DNA of 64,000 nt from assembly GCF_000720485.1 (NCBI RefSeq), contig NZ_JOAX01000004.1:372001-436000 (forward strand), read 5' to 3'. The notes below the pieces were generated by a model that was not told where the DNA came from, did not search any database, and worked only from the letters and a program-made list of their open reading frames with translations. This document shows positions 41,879 through 53,227 of this stretch, piece after piece. Numbering within the stretch: the stretch's first letter is position 1; every line of letters starts with the position of its first letter. Both the position numbers and the translations under genes were made by a program. This DNA comes from Streptomyces ochraceiscleroticus (GTDB taxonomy: Bacteria; Actinomycetota; Actinomycetes; Streptomycetales; Streptomycetaceae).

Positions 41879-44392
41879 GTGGTGGGAAAGAATGTCCAGG
41901 TCTCGACAGCCGACCTGGACGTACCCGTACCCGCAACCGTCCCACGCGCGTACGCCGCGCCCGCGGCCGGCACCGAGAGCCAACTGGCCGAGGTGCTGGC
42001 CGGCGTCGTACACGTGGAACACGTACCGCCCGACAGCCACTTCTTCGACGACCTCAGCGCCGATTCGCTGCTGATGGCACAGTTCTGCGCCCGGGTCAGG
42101 AAGCGTGCGGACCTGCCGTCGGTGTCGATGAAGGACATCTACCGGTACCCGACGATCCGCAGCCTGGCGTCGGCGCTCCCGGAGCCCGCGCCCGCGCCGG
42201 GCCCCACCGAGTCACCGGCACTGGCGCCGCCCCCCGAGGCCGTGGCACCGGCGAGGGCGGGCACGCCGCAATACGTCCTGTGCGGGGCGCTGCAGCTCCT
42301 GATCTTCCTCGGCTACACCTACCTCACCGCACTGGTGATCGCCCGCGGCTATGACTGGATCGCCGGCGGAACAAGCCTGCTCGACAGTTACCTGCGGGCT
42401 GTCGTGTTCGGCGGCGCGGTCTTCGCCGCCGTGTGCGTCCTGCCGATCCTGGCCAAGTGGCTGCTCGTCGGCCGGTGGACGGCGCAGCGGATCCGCATCT
42501 GGAGCCCGGCGTACCTGCGGTTCTGGCTCGTCAGGACGCTGGTCCAGATGAACCCGCTGGTCCTGTTCGCCGGTTCACCGCTCTATGTGCTCTATCTGAA
42601 GGCGCTGGGCGCGCGGATCGGACGCGACGTCACGGTGCTCTCCAAGCACGTGCCCGTCTGCACCGACCTGCTCACGGTCGGCGACGGCACGGTCATCCGC
42701 AAGGACGCGTACGTCACCTGCTACCGGGCCGAGGCGGGCTGGATCCGGACCGGCCCCGTCACCCTCGGCAAGGACGTGTACATCAGCGAGGCCACGGTGC
42801 TCGACATCGACACCTCGCTCGGCGACGGGGCCCAGCTCGGCCATGCCTCGTCGCTGCACGCCGGGCAGACGGTCCCCGCCGGCGAGCGGTGGCACGGGTC
42901 GCCCGCGCAGCCCGCCGGGACGGACTTCCGCACGGTCGGCCCCGCCGACCTCCCCATGCGGCGCAAGGTGGCCTACAGCGTCACGCAGCTCCTGACCATG
43001 CTCTTCGTGTACCTGCCGCTGGTGATCGGCGGCGTGGACCTGCTGCTCGCCGAGGCACCGCAGCTCACCGCTTTCCTGTCCGACCAGCCGCCGCCCGTCA
43101 CCAGTTGGGCGTTCTACCGTGACGCGCTGGCCGTGTCGTTCGTGCTCTTCTTCGGCTCGCTGATCCTCGGCCTGCTCCTCGTGTGCACGCTCCCCCGCCT
43201 GCTGCACCTCCTGATCAAGCCGGACCGGGTCTATCCGCTGTACGGGTTCCACTACTCCGTCCACCGGGCGATCGCGCGGCTGAGCAACAACAAGTTCTTC
43301 CTGCGGCTCTTCGGGGACAGCTCGTACATCGTCCACTACCTGCGCGGCCTCTCGTACGACCTGAACGAGATCGAGCAGACGGGGTCGAACTTCGGCACGG
43401 ACGTGAAGCACGAGAGCCCGGTTCTGAGCTCCATCGGCACCGGCACCATGGTCGCCGACGGCCTGTCGCTCCTGAACGCGGAGTACTCCAGTACGTCCTT
43501 CCGCCTGACCCGGGTGACGATCGGTCCGCACAACTTCCTCGGCAACCAGGTGACTTACCCGGCACGGGGGCGGACAGGGGACAACTGTCTGCTCGCCACG
43601 AAGGTGATGATCCCCGTCGACGGGCCCGTCCGGGAGGGCGTCGGGCTCCTGGGCTCGCCCAGCTTCGAGATCCCGCGCACCGTCGAGCGCGACACGTCCT
43701 TCGACCACCTCCGGGACGGCGACGCGTTCCGCCGCCGGCTGCGGGCCAAGAACCGGCACAACCTCATCACCCTCGGCTCGTTCCTGCTCGCCCGGTGGAT
43801 CTACACCTTCGGCGTCCTCGCGGTCGGCTGGGCCATGGTCGCGCTGTACTCCTCGTGGGGTGCGGTGGCGATCGCGCTGGCGACCCTGCTGACCCTGGTG
43901 TTCAGCGTCCTGTACACGGGGATCCTGGAGCGCGTCAGTACCCGGTTCCGGCGGCTGGTCCCGCGCCTCTGCTCGATCTACCACCCGCACTTCTGGCAGC
44001 ACGAACGCTTCTGGAAGCACCAGGCGATGGAGCTGCGGCTGCTCAACGGCACGCCGTTCAAGGGCCTGTTCTGGCGGCTGGTGGGCGTCCGCCTCGGCCG
44101 GCGGCTCTTCGACGACGGCGCCCGGATGCCGGAGCGGACGCTCGTCACGATCGGCGACGACTGCACGCTCAATGTGGGCAGCGTCATCCAGTGCCACTCC
44201 CAGGAGGACGGCACCTTCAAGTCCGATCACAGCACGCTCGGGAACGGCTGCACCCTGGGGACCGGCACCCTGGTCCATTACGGCGTGACGCTGGGCGACG
44301 GCGTGACGCTCGCGCCCGACTCGTTCCTGATGAAGGGCGAAGAGGTGCCCGCCCACGCACGCTGGGGCGGGAACCCGGCCCACGAGCTGTGA
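41879..44392 (+). CDS. Pls-like carrier plus six-TM condensing protein, no adenylation domain
   Basis: 837 aa from a GTG at 41879 after AAGGAG. Residues about 30-95 are a peptidyl-carrier domain with the phosphopantetheine Ser63 in SADSLLMAQF. Then come three pairs of membrane helices alternating with three left-handed beta-helix acyltransferase-like domains (LGARIGRDVTVLS; VTIGPHNFLGNQ; LVTIGDDCTLNVGS and LGNGCTLGTGTLVHYG). This is the architecture of epsilon-poly-L-lysine synthetase (Pls/PosA) after its adenylation domain, which is missing here. It should need an adenylating enzyme in trans and a phosphopantetheinyl transferase. The product is unknown. Confidence 0.88.
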   Translation: MVGKNVQVSTADLDVPVPATVPRAYAAPAAGTESQLAEVLAGVVHVEHVPPDSHFFDDLSADSLLMAQFCARVRKRADLPSVSMKDIYRYPTIRSLASALPEPAPAPGPTESPALAPPPEAVAPARAGTPQYVLCGALQLLIFLGYTYLTALVIARGYDWIAGGTSLLDSYLRAVVFGGAVFAAVCVLPILAKWLLVGRWTAQRIRIWSPAYLRFWLVRTLVQMNPLVLFAGSPLYVLYLKALGARIGRDVTVLSKHVPVCTDLLTVGDGTVIRKDAYVTCYRAEAGWIRTGPVTLGKDVYISEATVLDIDTSLGDGAQLGHASSLHAGQTVPAGERWHGSPAQPAGTDFRTVGPADLPMRRKVAYSVTQLLTMLFVYLPLVIGGVDLLLAEAPQLTAFLSDQPPPVTSWAFYRDALAVSFVLFFGSLILGLLLVCTLPRLLHLLIKPDRVYPLYGFHYSVHRAIARLSNNKFFLRLFGDSSYIVHYLRGLSYDLNEIEQTGSNFGTDVKHESPVLSSIGTGTMVADGLSLLNAEYSSTSFRLTRVTIGPHNFLGNQVTYPARGRTGDNCLLATKVMIPVDGPVREGVGLLGSPSFEIPRTVERDTSFDHLRDGDAFRRRLRAKNRHNLITLGSFLLARWIYTFGVLAVGWAMVALYSSWGAVAIALATLLTLVFSVLYTGILERVSTRFRRLVPRLCSIYHPHFWQHERFWKHQAMELRLLNGTPFKGLFWRLVGVRLGRRLFDDGARMPERTLVTIGDDCTLNVGSVIQCHSQEDGTFKSDHSTLGNGCTLGTGTLVHYGVTLGDGVTLAPDSFLMKGEEVPAHARWGGNPAHEL

Positions 44393-44407
44393 GAGCCCCA
44401 CCGGGGT

Positions 44408-44438
44408 GTGGTGCCGGGCGGTTGCCGCCCGGCACCAC
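44408..44438. terminator. Bidirectional terminator after Pls-like gene
   Basis: GTGGTGCCGGGCGG and its exact complement form a 14-bp stem with a 3-nt TTG loop, in the 61-nt gap between the convergent Pls-like and histidine kinase genes. Confidence 0.85.
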
Positions 44439-44453
44439 TCCACCCCCGGCTCG

Positions 44454-46250
<1,797 letters not shown>

Positions 46251-46264
46251 TCACAAGACGCGCA

Positions 46265-47461
46265 TCACTCCCGGGAATTGCCGAGCGCCGGGGCCGCGTA
46301 CACCGCTTCGACCAGCTTGAGGCTGCGGAGGTCGCCACCGGTCGTGCTGCCGCCGAACTTGTTCATCGTGTACGCGTAGGACAGCCGGTTCTCCGGGTCG
46401 GCGAAGGCCAGCGAGCCGCCCGCGCCGCCGTGGCCGAACGTGCCGGGGTTGGGACCGAGGTAGCCGAAGCCGTTGAGCATGTACCCGGCCGCCCAGGCGA
46501 ACGGGAGCTGCTCCGGGGCCGCGGCGCTGAGCACCAGGTCGATCTCGTCGCCGGCGCTCTGCCGCGCCCGCATCGCCGCCAACGTGTCCGCGCCGACCAA
46601 CTCGCCGTTGGCGAGGGCGCGGTAGACCGTGGCCAGGCCGCGCGCGGTGGCGTTGCCGTTGGCCGCGGGGATCTCGGCGCTGCGGCACGGCGCGCTGTTC
46701 ACGTCCCCCAGGGGCAGATGGCCCATGGCCACGGCCACGCCCGCCAGCGGGTGCGCGTCCAGCGACCGGATCGGCCCCTCGGGCATCCCGGGGAACATCG
46801 CACGCAGCGTGCCGCCCCCCTCGGGCCCGATCATCTGCGCACAGCGGGCGTGCTCGGCTTCGGGGGTGCCGATGTACAGGTCGGCGCCGAGCGGTTCGGT
46901 GATCTCGGTGCGCAGGAAGGTGCCGAGCGAGATGCCGGTGATACGGCGGACGAGCTCGCCGACCAGGAACCCGAAGCTGACCGCGTGGTAGCCCTGGGCG
47001 GTGCCCGGCTGCCACCACGGTTCCGTGGCGGCCAGGACCGCGCAGGTCTTCTCCCAGTCGTACACGTCCCCCGGGGCCAGGGGCTCGCGCGGCGCGATCA
47101 GGCCCGCGCGGTGGGAGAGCAGCCAGCGCACCGGTATGTCGCCCTTGCCCTCCTGGGCGAACTCCGGCCAGTAACGGGAGACGGGCGCGTCGAGGTCCAG
47201 CTCCCCGCGGTCCACGAGCAGATGGGCACAGAGCGCGGTCATGCCCTTGCCGGTGGAGTAGACGTTGACCAGACTGTCCCGCTCCCACGGGCGGCTGCGG
47301 CCGGCGTCGGCGTGCCCGCCCCACAGGTCCACGACGAACTCTCCGTCGACGGTCACCGCGAGCGCGGCGCCGACCTCGCCGCGCTCGGCGAAGTTGCGGG
47401 CGAACTCCTCGCGGACGTTCTCGAACCCGGGGGCACAGATGCCCTGTACGACCACTGTCAC
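46265..47461 (-). CDS. Serine hydrolase, beta-lactamase class C / EstB-like
   Basis: 398 aa from a GTG at 47461 with GAGGGA upstream. Active-site motifs are STGK (SxxK), a Tyr motif in GYHAVS, and HGGAGG in place of KTG. This set defines class C-like esterases/DD-peptidases that usually hydrolyse esters. No signal peptide is seen. The neighbouring divergent-type GntR gene is on the same strand upstream. Confidence 0.9.
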   Translation of the reverse strand: MTVVVQGICAPGFENVREEFARNFAERGEVGAALAVTVDGEFVVDLWGGHADAGRSRPWERDSLVNVYSTGKGMTALCAHLLVDRGELDLDAPVSRYWPEFAQEGKGDIPVRWLLSHRAGLIAPREPLAPGDVYDWEKTCAVLAATEPWWQPGTAQGYHAVSFGFLVGELVRRITGISLGTFLRTEITEPLGADLYIGTPEAEHARCAQMIGPEGGGTLRAMFPGMPEGPIRSLDAHPLAGVAVAMGHLPLGDVNSAPCRSAEIPAANGNATARGLATVYRALANGELVGADTLAAMRARQSAGDEIDLVLSAAAPEQLPFAWAAGYMLNGFGYLGPNPGTFGHGGAGGSLAFADPENRLSYAYTMNKFGGSTTGGDLRSLKLVEAVYAAPALGNSRE

Positions 47462-47524
47462 GTTCCCTCGCCTCTCGCAGGCGTCCCTGACAGGACGAAT
47501 GGTTGCCTTCGGCAACGTAACCCG

Positions 47525-48268
47525 TCAGGAATCGTTCAACAAGTGCATGAACATCGTGTCGTGCAGGGTGCCCACATGGCGCCCGGCGACCTCCGCCGCG
47601 GCGGCGGAATCACCCTGACGCAGCGCCTCGACGAGGAGGCGGTGTTCGCCGTTGGACTCGCGCAGGTGGTCCAGCGGGTACGGCAGGTAGTAGTGGTACA
47701 GCTCCTTCAACGCCAGCCCGTAGGGCTCGACGACCGACGGCAGGCCGGTGGCGGCCGCGACGGCGAGATGGAACCGCTCGTCCCAGCGGTGGAATTCGGC
47801 CCAGCTCTCCGCCCCGTCCATCTCCTCGACCAGGCGCCGCAGCTCACGGTCGGCCGCCTCGTCCAGACCCCGTGCGGCGGCGAGGTGGGCGATGCCGCAT
47901 TCGAGGACGAGGCGGTGGTCGATCAGGGCGTGCACGTCGGGCGCCGCGGCCCGGTAGGACTCCACGGCGCCGACCGCGCCGCGGGGCGGATGCTCCGCCA
48001 CGAGGGTGCCGCCGGTACGCCCCCGCCGGCGCTCCAGCACGCCGTCCTTGCACAGGGCCACGAGGGCGCGGCGGACAGTGATCTCGGAGGTGTCCAGCGC
48101 CCCGGCGATCCGGTCGCTGGCCGGCAGCCGCTCGCCGGGTTTCAGGAGACCCAGGTCGACAGCGAGTGCGATACGGGCCCGCACCGCGTCCAGCGCCGAC
48201 AGCCGGCGGATGCCCGTCAGCGGCGGCGCGCTCAGGGCGTGCGTGGTACGGGAAGGAGAGTCGGCCAC
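47525..48268 (-). CDS. GntR (FadR subfamily) regulator
   Basis: 247 aa from a GTG at 48268. Winged HTH ALDAVRARIALAVDLGLLKPGERLPASDRIAGALDTSEITVRRAL; the C-terminal all-helical FCD domain has the metal-site pattern D...H...H (DVHALIDHRLVLE; DERFHLAVA; EHRLLVEAL). Divergent from a nitrilase-family amidase and an amino acid permease, which it probably controls. Confidence 0.88.
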   Translation of the reverse strand: MADSPSRTTHALSAPPLTGIRRLSALDAVRARIALAVDLGLLKPGERLPASDRIAGALDTSEITVRRALVALCKDGVLERRRGRTGGTLVAEHPPRGAVGAVESYRAAAPDVHALIDHRLVLECGIAHLAAARGLDEAADRELRRLVEEMDGAESWAEFHRWDERFHLAVAAATGLPSVVEPYGLALKELYHYYLPYPLDHLRESNGEHRLLVEALRQGDSAAAAEVAGRHVGTLHDTMFMHLLNDS

Positions 48269-48295
48269 AGGATCACCGTAGCCAAAAAACTGCTC

Positions 48296-48324
48296 ATCTT
48301 GAACACTCTTGTTTAACTGATCAA
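48296..48324 (-). promoter_or_regulatory. Candidate promoter of the GntR gene
   Basis: On the minus strand TTGATC and CAAGAT are 17 nt apart within an AT-rich stretch between the divergent GntR and amidase genes. Confidence 0.35.
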
Positions 48325-48389
48325 TGTGCTCTATTTTTCTCGGGCATCCGCCGCCCACCCTCCCGTTCCCCTCGAAGCAGGTGACGTCC

Positions 48390-49274
48390 ATGTCCCGCCC
48401 GCTGCCCGTCGCGCTCGCCCAGGCACCGGCCCGCCCCGCCGAGGCGCCCCTGTCCGGGTTCGCCGACGACGTCCACGCGCTGCTGGACAAGTTCCCGCGG
48501 ACGCGGCTGGTCGCCTATCCGGAGCTGCACCTCTGCGGCGTGGAGGGCAACCGTGCGGAGAGCGAGGCCCGGCTGCAGGACGCCGCCGAGCCGCTCGACG
48601 GCCCACGGACCAAGGCCCTCGCCGAGCTCGCCGGTGACCTCGGCGTCTGGCTGCTGCCCGGCACCGTGTGCGAACGGGGGCCCGGCGGCGAGCTGTTCAA
48701 CACCGCCCTGGCCTTCTCCCCCGAAGGCAAGCTGGCCGCCTCGTACCGCAAGGTCTTCCCCTGGCGGCCGTACGAGCCGTACGCCTCCGGAGACCGCTTC
48801 GTCGTCGCGGATCTCGGTGACGTCGGCCGGGTCGGCTTCGCGATCTGCTACGACGCCTGGTTCCCGGAGGTCGCGCGGCAGCTCGCCTGGATGGGCGCCG
48901 AGGTCATCGTGAACCCCGTCATGACGACCACCGCCGACCGGGTGCAGGAGCTGGTGCTCGCGCGCGCCAACGCCATCGTCAACCAGGTGTACGTCCTCAG
49001 CGTGAACACGGCGGGCCCGGACGGTACCGGGCGCAGCCTGATCGTCGACCCCGAGGGCCGGGTCCGTACCGAAGCGGCGGACTCCGCTCCCACCGTCCTC
49101 ACCGACGTGCTCGACCTCGATGACGTCAAGCGGGTCCGCACCCACGGGACGGCGGGCCTCAGCCGGATGTGGGACCACTTCGAGGAGCGGGACGCCGCCA
49201 TCGAGCTGCCGCTGTACGAGGGCCGGATCGACCCGCGTACCTGGCGCCCCGGCCCGCACCGCGCCCGCCCCTGA
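48390..49274 (+). CDS. Carbon-nitrogen hydrolase (nitrilase superfamily)
   Basis: 294 aa from the ATG at 48390. The catalytic triad is visible: Glu in VAYPELHLCG, Lys in SYRKVFPW and Cys in ICYDAWFPE. It hydrolyses an amide or nitrile. Followed after 65 nt by an amino acid permease, so uptake and deamidation of an amide or amine compound under the GntR regulator is inferred. Confidence 0.92.
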   Translation: MSRPLPVALAQAPARPAEAPLSGFADDVHALLDKFPRTRLVAYPELHLCGVEGNRAESEARLQDAAEPLDGPRTKALAELAGDLGVWLLPGTVCERGPGGELFNTALAFSPEGKLAASYRKVFPWRPYEPYASGDRFVVADLGDVGRVGFAICYDAWFPEVARQLAWMGAEVIVNPVMTTTADRVQELVLARANAIVNQVYVLSVNTAGPDGTGRSLIVDPEGRVRTEAADSAPTVLTDVLDLDDVKRVRTHGTAGLSRMWDHFEERDAAIELPLYEGRIDPRTWRPGPHRARP

Positions 49275-49339
49275 TCCCATGCCCTTAACAAGCCCCCTGA
49301 GCCCTCTCCCCTCTGCACCACCACCCCTGGAGCCCCGCC

Positions 49340-50692
49340 GTGACCGAGCCAGCCCCCGCGCTCCGCCGGACCCTGACCCTGAAAGGCGTCGTCGCCTTCG
49401 GCCTCGCCTACATGGCCCCACTGATCGTGCTCGGCACCTTCGGCGTCGTCGCCGGTGAGACGCACGGCGCCGTGCCCACCGCGTATCTGCTCGCCATGGT
49501 CGCGATGATCTTCACCGCGCACAGCTACGGCAAGATGGCGGCCCGCCATCCCGTCGCCGGCTCCGCCTACACCTACGTACGGCGTGCCATCGACTCGCGG
49601 GCCGGATTCCTCGTCGGCTGGGCGACCCTGCTGGACTACTTCTTCCTGCCGATGGTGATCTGGCTGATCGGCGCCGCCTACCTCAAGGCCGAGTTCCCCG
49701 GCGTCCCGTCCTGGGTGTGGATTCTCGCCTTCATCGCCCTCACCACCACCCTGAACATCTGCGGCATCCGCACCGCCGAGCGCGCCAACGACCTGCTCAT
49801 GGCCTTCCAGGTGCTGGTGATCGGCTTCTTCGCCGTCCTCTCCCTGCTGCATGTCTTCCACCAGGGCGGTACCGGGGCGCTGTTCAGCACGACGCCGTTC
49901 GTCAACGACGCGACCACCGTGACCGGCATCTCCGCGGGTGCGGCCGTCGCCGCGTACTCCTTCCTCGGGTTCGACGCCGTCACCACTCTCACCGAGGAGG
50001 CCGTCGACCCGAAGCGGACCATTCCGCGTGCCATCCTGCTCACCGCCCTGATCGGCGGCGGCATCTTCGTCGCCCTCGCCTACACCACCCAGCTCGTCCA
50101 CCCCGGCGCGGCGTTCGACGAGCCCGACTCGGCGGCCTTCGAGATCGCGAAGACCATCGCGGGCGACCTGTTCGCCTCCTTCTTCCTCGCCGGCCTGGTC
50201 GTCGCGCAGTTCGCTTCCGGCATCGCCGCCCAGGCCAGCGCCTCCCGGCTGCTGTACGCCATGGGCCGCGACGGCGTCCTCCCCCGCCGCCTCTTCGGCT
50301 ACCTCCACCCCCGGCTCCGCACCCCCGCGCTCAACATCGCCCTCACCGGCCTGATCGGCCTGATCGCCCTGCGGCTGAGCGTGACGACGTCCACGTCCTT
50401 CATCAACTTCGGCGCCTTCACGGCCTTCACGCTCGTCAACGTCAGCGTCATCGCGACGTACCTGCGCGAACGCCGCGCCGGGACCCGGCTCAACCCGGTC
50501 ACCTACCTGGCCTTCCCCGCCGTCGGCGCCGCGGTCGACCTCTGGCTCCTCAGCCGCCTGGATGGCAAGGCGCTCACCCTCGGCCTGATCTGGCTTGCTC
50601 TCGGCATCTGCTACCTCGCCTACCTCACCCGCCTGTTCCGCGTCCCTCCGCCGGAGATGGACTTCGCCGAGCCGGCAGCCGAGACAGCATGA
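49340..50692 (+). CDS. APC superfamily amino acid/amine permease
   Basis: 450 aa from a GTG at 49340; about 12 membrane helices; motifs VVAFGLAYMAPL, SAYTYVRRAI, and FLGFDAVTTLTEEAVDPKRTIPRA. Similar in pattern to putrescine/amino acid importers. It partners the upstream amidase. A strong terminator follows. Confidence 0.92.
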   Translation: MTEPAPALRRTLTLKGVVAFGLAYMAPLIVLGTFGVVAGETHGAVPTAYLLAMVAMIFTAHSYGKMAARHPVAGSAYTYVRRAIDSRAGFLVGWATLLDYFFLPMVIWLIGAAYLKAEFPGVPSWVWILAFIALTTTLNICGIRTAERANDLLMAFQVLVIGFFAVLSLLHVFHQGGTGALFSTTPFVNDATTVTGISAGAAVAAYSFLGFDAVTTLTEEAVDPKRTIPRAILLTALIGGGIFVALAYTTQLVHPGAAFDEPDSAAFEIAKTIAGDLFASFFLAGLVVAQFASGIAAQASASRLLYAMGRDGVLPRRLFGYLHPRLRTPALNIALTGLIGLIALRLSVTTSTSFINFGAFTAFTLVNVSVIATYLRERRAGTRLNPVTYLAFPAVGAAVDLWLLSRLDGKALTLGLIWLALGICYLAYLTRLFRVPPPEMDFAEPAAETA

Positions 50693-50737
50693 GACCCCGG
50701 GGAGGCACCGGCAGCACGCCGATGCCTCCCCGGGGTC
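50693..50737. terminator. Bidirectional terminator after permease
   Basis: GACCCCGGGGAGGCA and TGCCTCCCCGGGGTC form a perfect 15-bp stem with a 15-nt loop, in the gap between the convergent permease and MFS genes. Confidence 0.85.
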
Positions 50738-50758
50738 CGTGGCCGGGGCGCGGGTCCG

Positions 50759-53128
50759 TCAGTCCCCGTGGGAGAGGACGATGTCGAAGCCGTCCTGGCC
50801 TTCTTCGGTCACCGTCAGCGGGGCTGCCGCCGGCGGGTAGCCGCTGGCCACGACCGTGTACTCGCCGCCGGACAGGTCGGTGAACGCGTAGGCGCCGTCC
50901 GGGCCCGTCGTGCGGACCGCCACCACATTGCCCGCGGGGTCCAGCAGCGAGACGCGGGCTTCACCGAGCGGCGTGCCGGCGCCGTTGTGCACCGTGCCGC
51001 TGAGCGTCGCGGCGGGCTGCAGCACCGCGTCCTGGCGGGTCGGTACGCCGCCGGAGACCTCGACGATGCCGGCGTACGGCTGGAAGCCCGTCGCGCTCGC
51101 CGTCAGGGTGTAGACGCCCGGTACGAGAGAGGGCAGGCGGTAGCCGCCGTCCTCGCCGGAGGAGGCCGTTTCGATCACGTCACCGCGCTCGTCGGTGGCC
51201 ACGACCAGGGCACTCGGCACCGGCGACGAGCCGGCCCGCACCGTGCCTTCGAGGCCGCCGGTCCCGGCGAGCATCAGGTCGAAGGCGACCGGTTCCTCGC
51301 CGACGGCCAGGGTGGCCACCCGCGGCTGGTGCCCGGCGGCCGCGCCGACGAGTACGTAGCTGCCGGCGGCCGGGGTGGCCATGGCGTACTGGCCGTCCGC
51401 TGCCGCCGTGGCGCGGCCGAGCTGGCTGCCGTGGGAGTCGATCAGCGTGACGGCGGCCGCCGGCACGGGCGCACCGGCCGCGTCCAGCACCCGGCCGTGC
51501 ACGGAGGGACCGGCCGGCGTCGCGGCCGCGGCCGTCACCGGAAGCTCGGCCGTGCCCGTGCCGTCCTCCGGTACGGACTCGTCGTGCGCGGCCCCGTGGC
51601 GGCCGTGGTGCTCCGGCTCCACCGGTACGGCCGGGCCGTGATCGGCGACGGCCTTGCCCCTGCGGTACAGCAGCAGCGTGATGACCAGGCCGGCGGCGAA
51701 GAAGGCGGCGGCCCACCAGTACGCCACGTCGTAGCTGTGCAGGGCCGCTTCCGCCTGGTTCAGCTTCGTCGGCCTGCGGTCCGAGAGGTAATCGGTGACG
51801 GCGCTGGCGGCCATCGTGTTGAACAGCGCGGTGCCGATCGAACCGCCGACCTGCTGCATCGTGTTGACCGTCGCCGAGGCGACGCCCTGGTCGCTGGGTG
51901 CGACGCCCAGCGTGGCCAGGCTCATCGCGGGCGGCATGACCATGCCGAGGCCGAAGCCCATCACCAGCAGCGGCGGCAGGACGTGCGCGGCGTACGTGCT
52001 GTCCAGGTCCAGCCGCGTCAGCCAGATCATGCCGGCCCCGGCGAACAGCATGCCCAGCGGCACGATCGGCTTGGGCCCGATCTTGGGCACGAGGATGTTC
52101 ATCGACAGCTGCGCCATCACCATCAGCATGCCGACCATGGGCAGGAAGGCGAGACCGGTCTTGACCGGCGTGTACGCGAGGGTCTGCTGCAGGTAGTACG
52201 TCAGGAAGAGGAAGACCCCGAACATGCCGGCGCCGGAGATGAACACCGATATGAAGGACGCGGCGCGGTTGCGGTCACCCAGTACACGCAGCGGCAGCAG
52301 CGGATGCCCGGCGCGCGTCTCCCAGAGCACGAACGCGAGGAGCAGCACGCCGCCGCCCGCGAGGAACGCCCAGCACATCCAGTGGCTCCAGGCGTGCGTC
52401 TCGGCGCTGGAGAAGCCGAAGACGATACCGAAGAGCCCTGCGGCCACGAGCAGCGTGCCGAAGAGGTCGAGCCGGGGACGCGCGGTGGGCGCGGGGCGGC
52501 GGACGAAGATCAGCGCGCCGATGACCGCCACGACGGCGATGGCGAGGTTGACGTACAGGGTCCAGCGCCAGTCCAGGTGCTCGGTCAGTACGCCGCCGAG
52601 CAGCAGCCCGATGGCGCCACCGGAACCGGCGATCGCACCGAAGATGCCGAACGCCTTGGCACGTTCCTTGGCGTCGGTGAAGGTCGTCGTCAGCAGGGAC
52701 AGCGCGGACGGCGCCAGCAGCGCGCCGAACAGTCCTTGCAGCGCCCGGCCGATGACCAGCATCGAGAAGCCGTTCGCGGCGCCGGCCAGGGCCGAGGACC
52801 CGGCGAAGCCGACCAGGCCGATGATCAGCGTCGTCTTCCGCCCGAAGAGGTCGGCGAGCCGCCCGCCGAGCAGCAGCAGGGAGCCGAAGGCGAGGGAGTA
52901 GGCGGTGACGACCCACTGCCGGCCGTCGTTGTTGAAGCCCAGGTCGCGCTGGGCGGACGGGAGGGCGATGTTCACGATGGTGGCGTCCAGCACCACCATG
53001 AGCTGGGCGAGGCCGATGACGGCCAGCACCCACCAGCGGTGGGGGGTGTGCCCCGTCGCCCGGCCGCCGGACGGCGCCTCGGCCGGCTGCCCGGCGTCGG
53101 CGCCTGCATCGACACGGGTGGAGGTCAT
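50759..53128 (-). CDS. DHA2 MFS drug transporter fused to three CarboxypepD_reg-like repeats
   Basis: 789 aa. Residues about 30-510 form a 14-helix EmrB/QacA-type pump (VVLDATIVNIALPS motif C-type region, GRLADLFGRK loop). The remaining about 280 residues, after an Ala/Pro/Glu linker, contain three beta-sandwich repeats of the carboxypeptidase regulatory type (VHGRVLDAAGAPVPAAAVTL; LEGTVRAGSSPVPSALVV; LSGTVHNGAGTPLGEARVSL). The TetR gene lies upstream, with starts 99 nt before this gene's start. Antibiotic export is likely; the C-terminal domain's role is unknown. Confidence 0.93.
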   Translation of the reverse strand: MTSTRVDAGADAGQPAEAPSGGRATGHTPHRWWVLAVIGLAQLMVVLDATIVNIALPSAQRDLGFNNDGRQWVVTAYSLAFGSLLLLGGRLADLFGRKTTLIIGLVGFAGSSALAGAANGFSMLVIGRALQGLFGALLAPSALSLLTTTFTDAKERAKAFGIFGAIAGSGGAIGLLLGGVLTEHLDWRWTLYVNLAIAVVAVIGALIFVRRPAPTARPRLDLFGTLLVAAGLFGIVFGFSSAETHAWSHWMCWAFLAGGGVLLLAFVLWETRAGHPLLPLRVLGDRNRAASFISVFISGAGMFGVFLFLTYYLQQTLAYTPVKTGLAFLPMVGMLMVMAQLSMNILVPKIGPKPIVPLGMLFAGAGMIWLTRLDLDSTYAAHVLPPLLVMGFGLGMVMPPAMSLATLGVAPSDQGVASATVNTMQQVGGSIGTALFNTMAASAVTDYLSDRRPTKLNQAEAALHSYDVAYWWAAAFFAAGLVITLLLYRRGKAVADHGPAVPVEPEHHGRHGAAHDESVPEDGTGTAELPVTAAAATPAGPSVHGRVLDAAGAPVPAAAVTLIDSHGSQLGRATAAADGQYAMATPAAGSYVLVGAAAGHQPRVATLAVGEEPVAFDLMLAGTGGLEGTVRAGSSPVPSALVVATDERGDVIETASSGEDGGYRLPSLVPGVYTLTASATGFQPYAGIVEVSGGVPTRQDAVLQPAATLSGTVHNGAGTPLGEARVSLLDPAGNVVAVRTTGPDGAYAFTDLSGGEYTVVASGYPPAAAPLTVTEEGQDGFDIVLSHGD

Positions 53129-53227
53129 ACGGAGTCCTTCGGATCTTCCGGGGTCCGGTGCTCCTCTTCCGGGGCCCCCGGGGGGTGGTTCTCGTGCGTG
53201 CCGCCCGGCGGTGTGCCCAGGCCGGCG

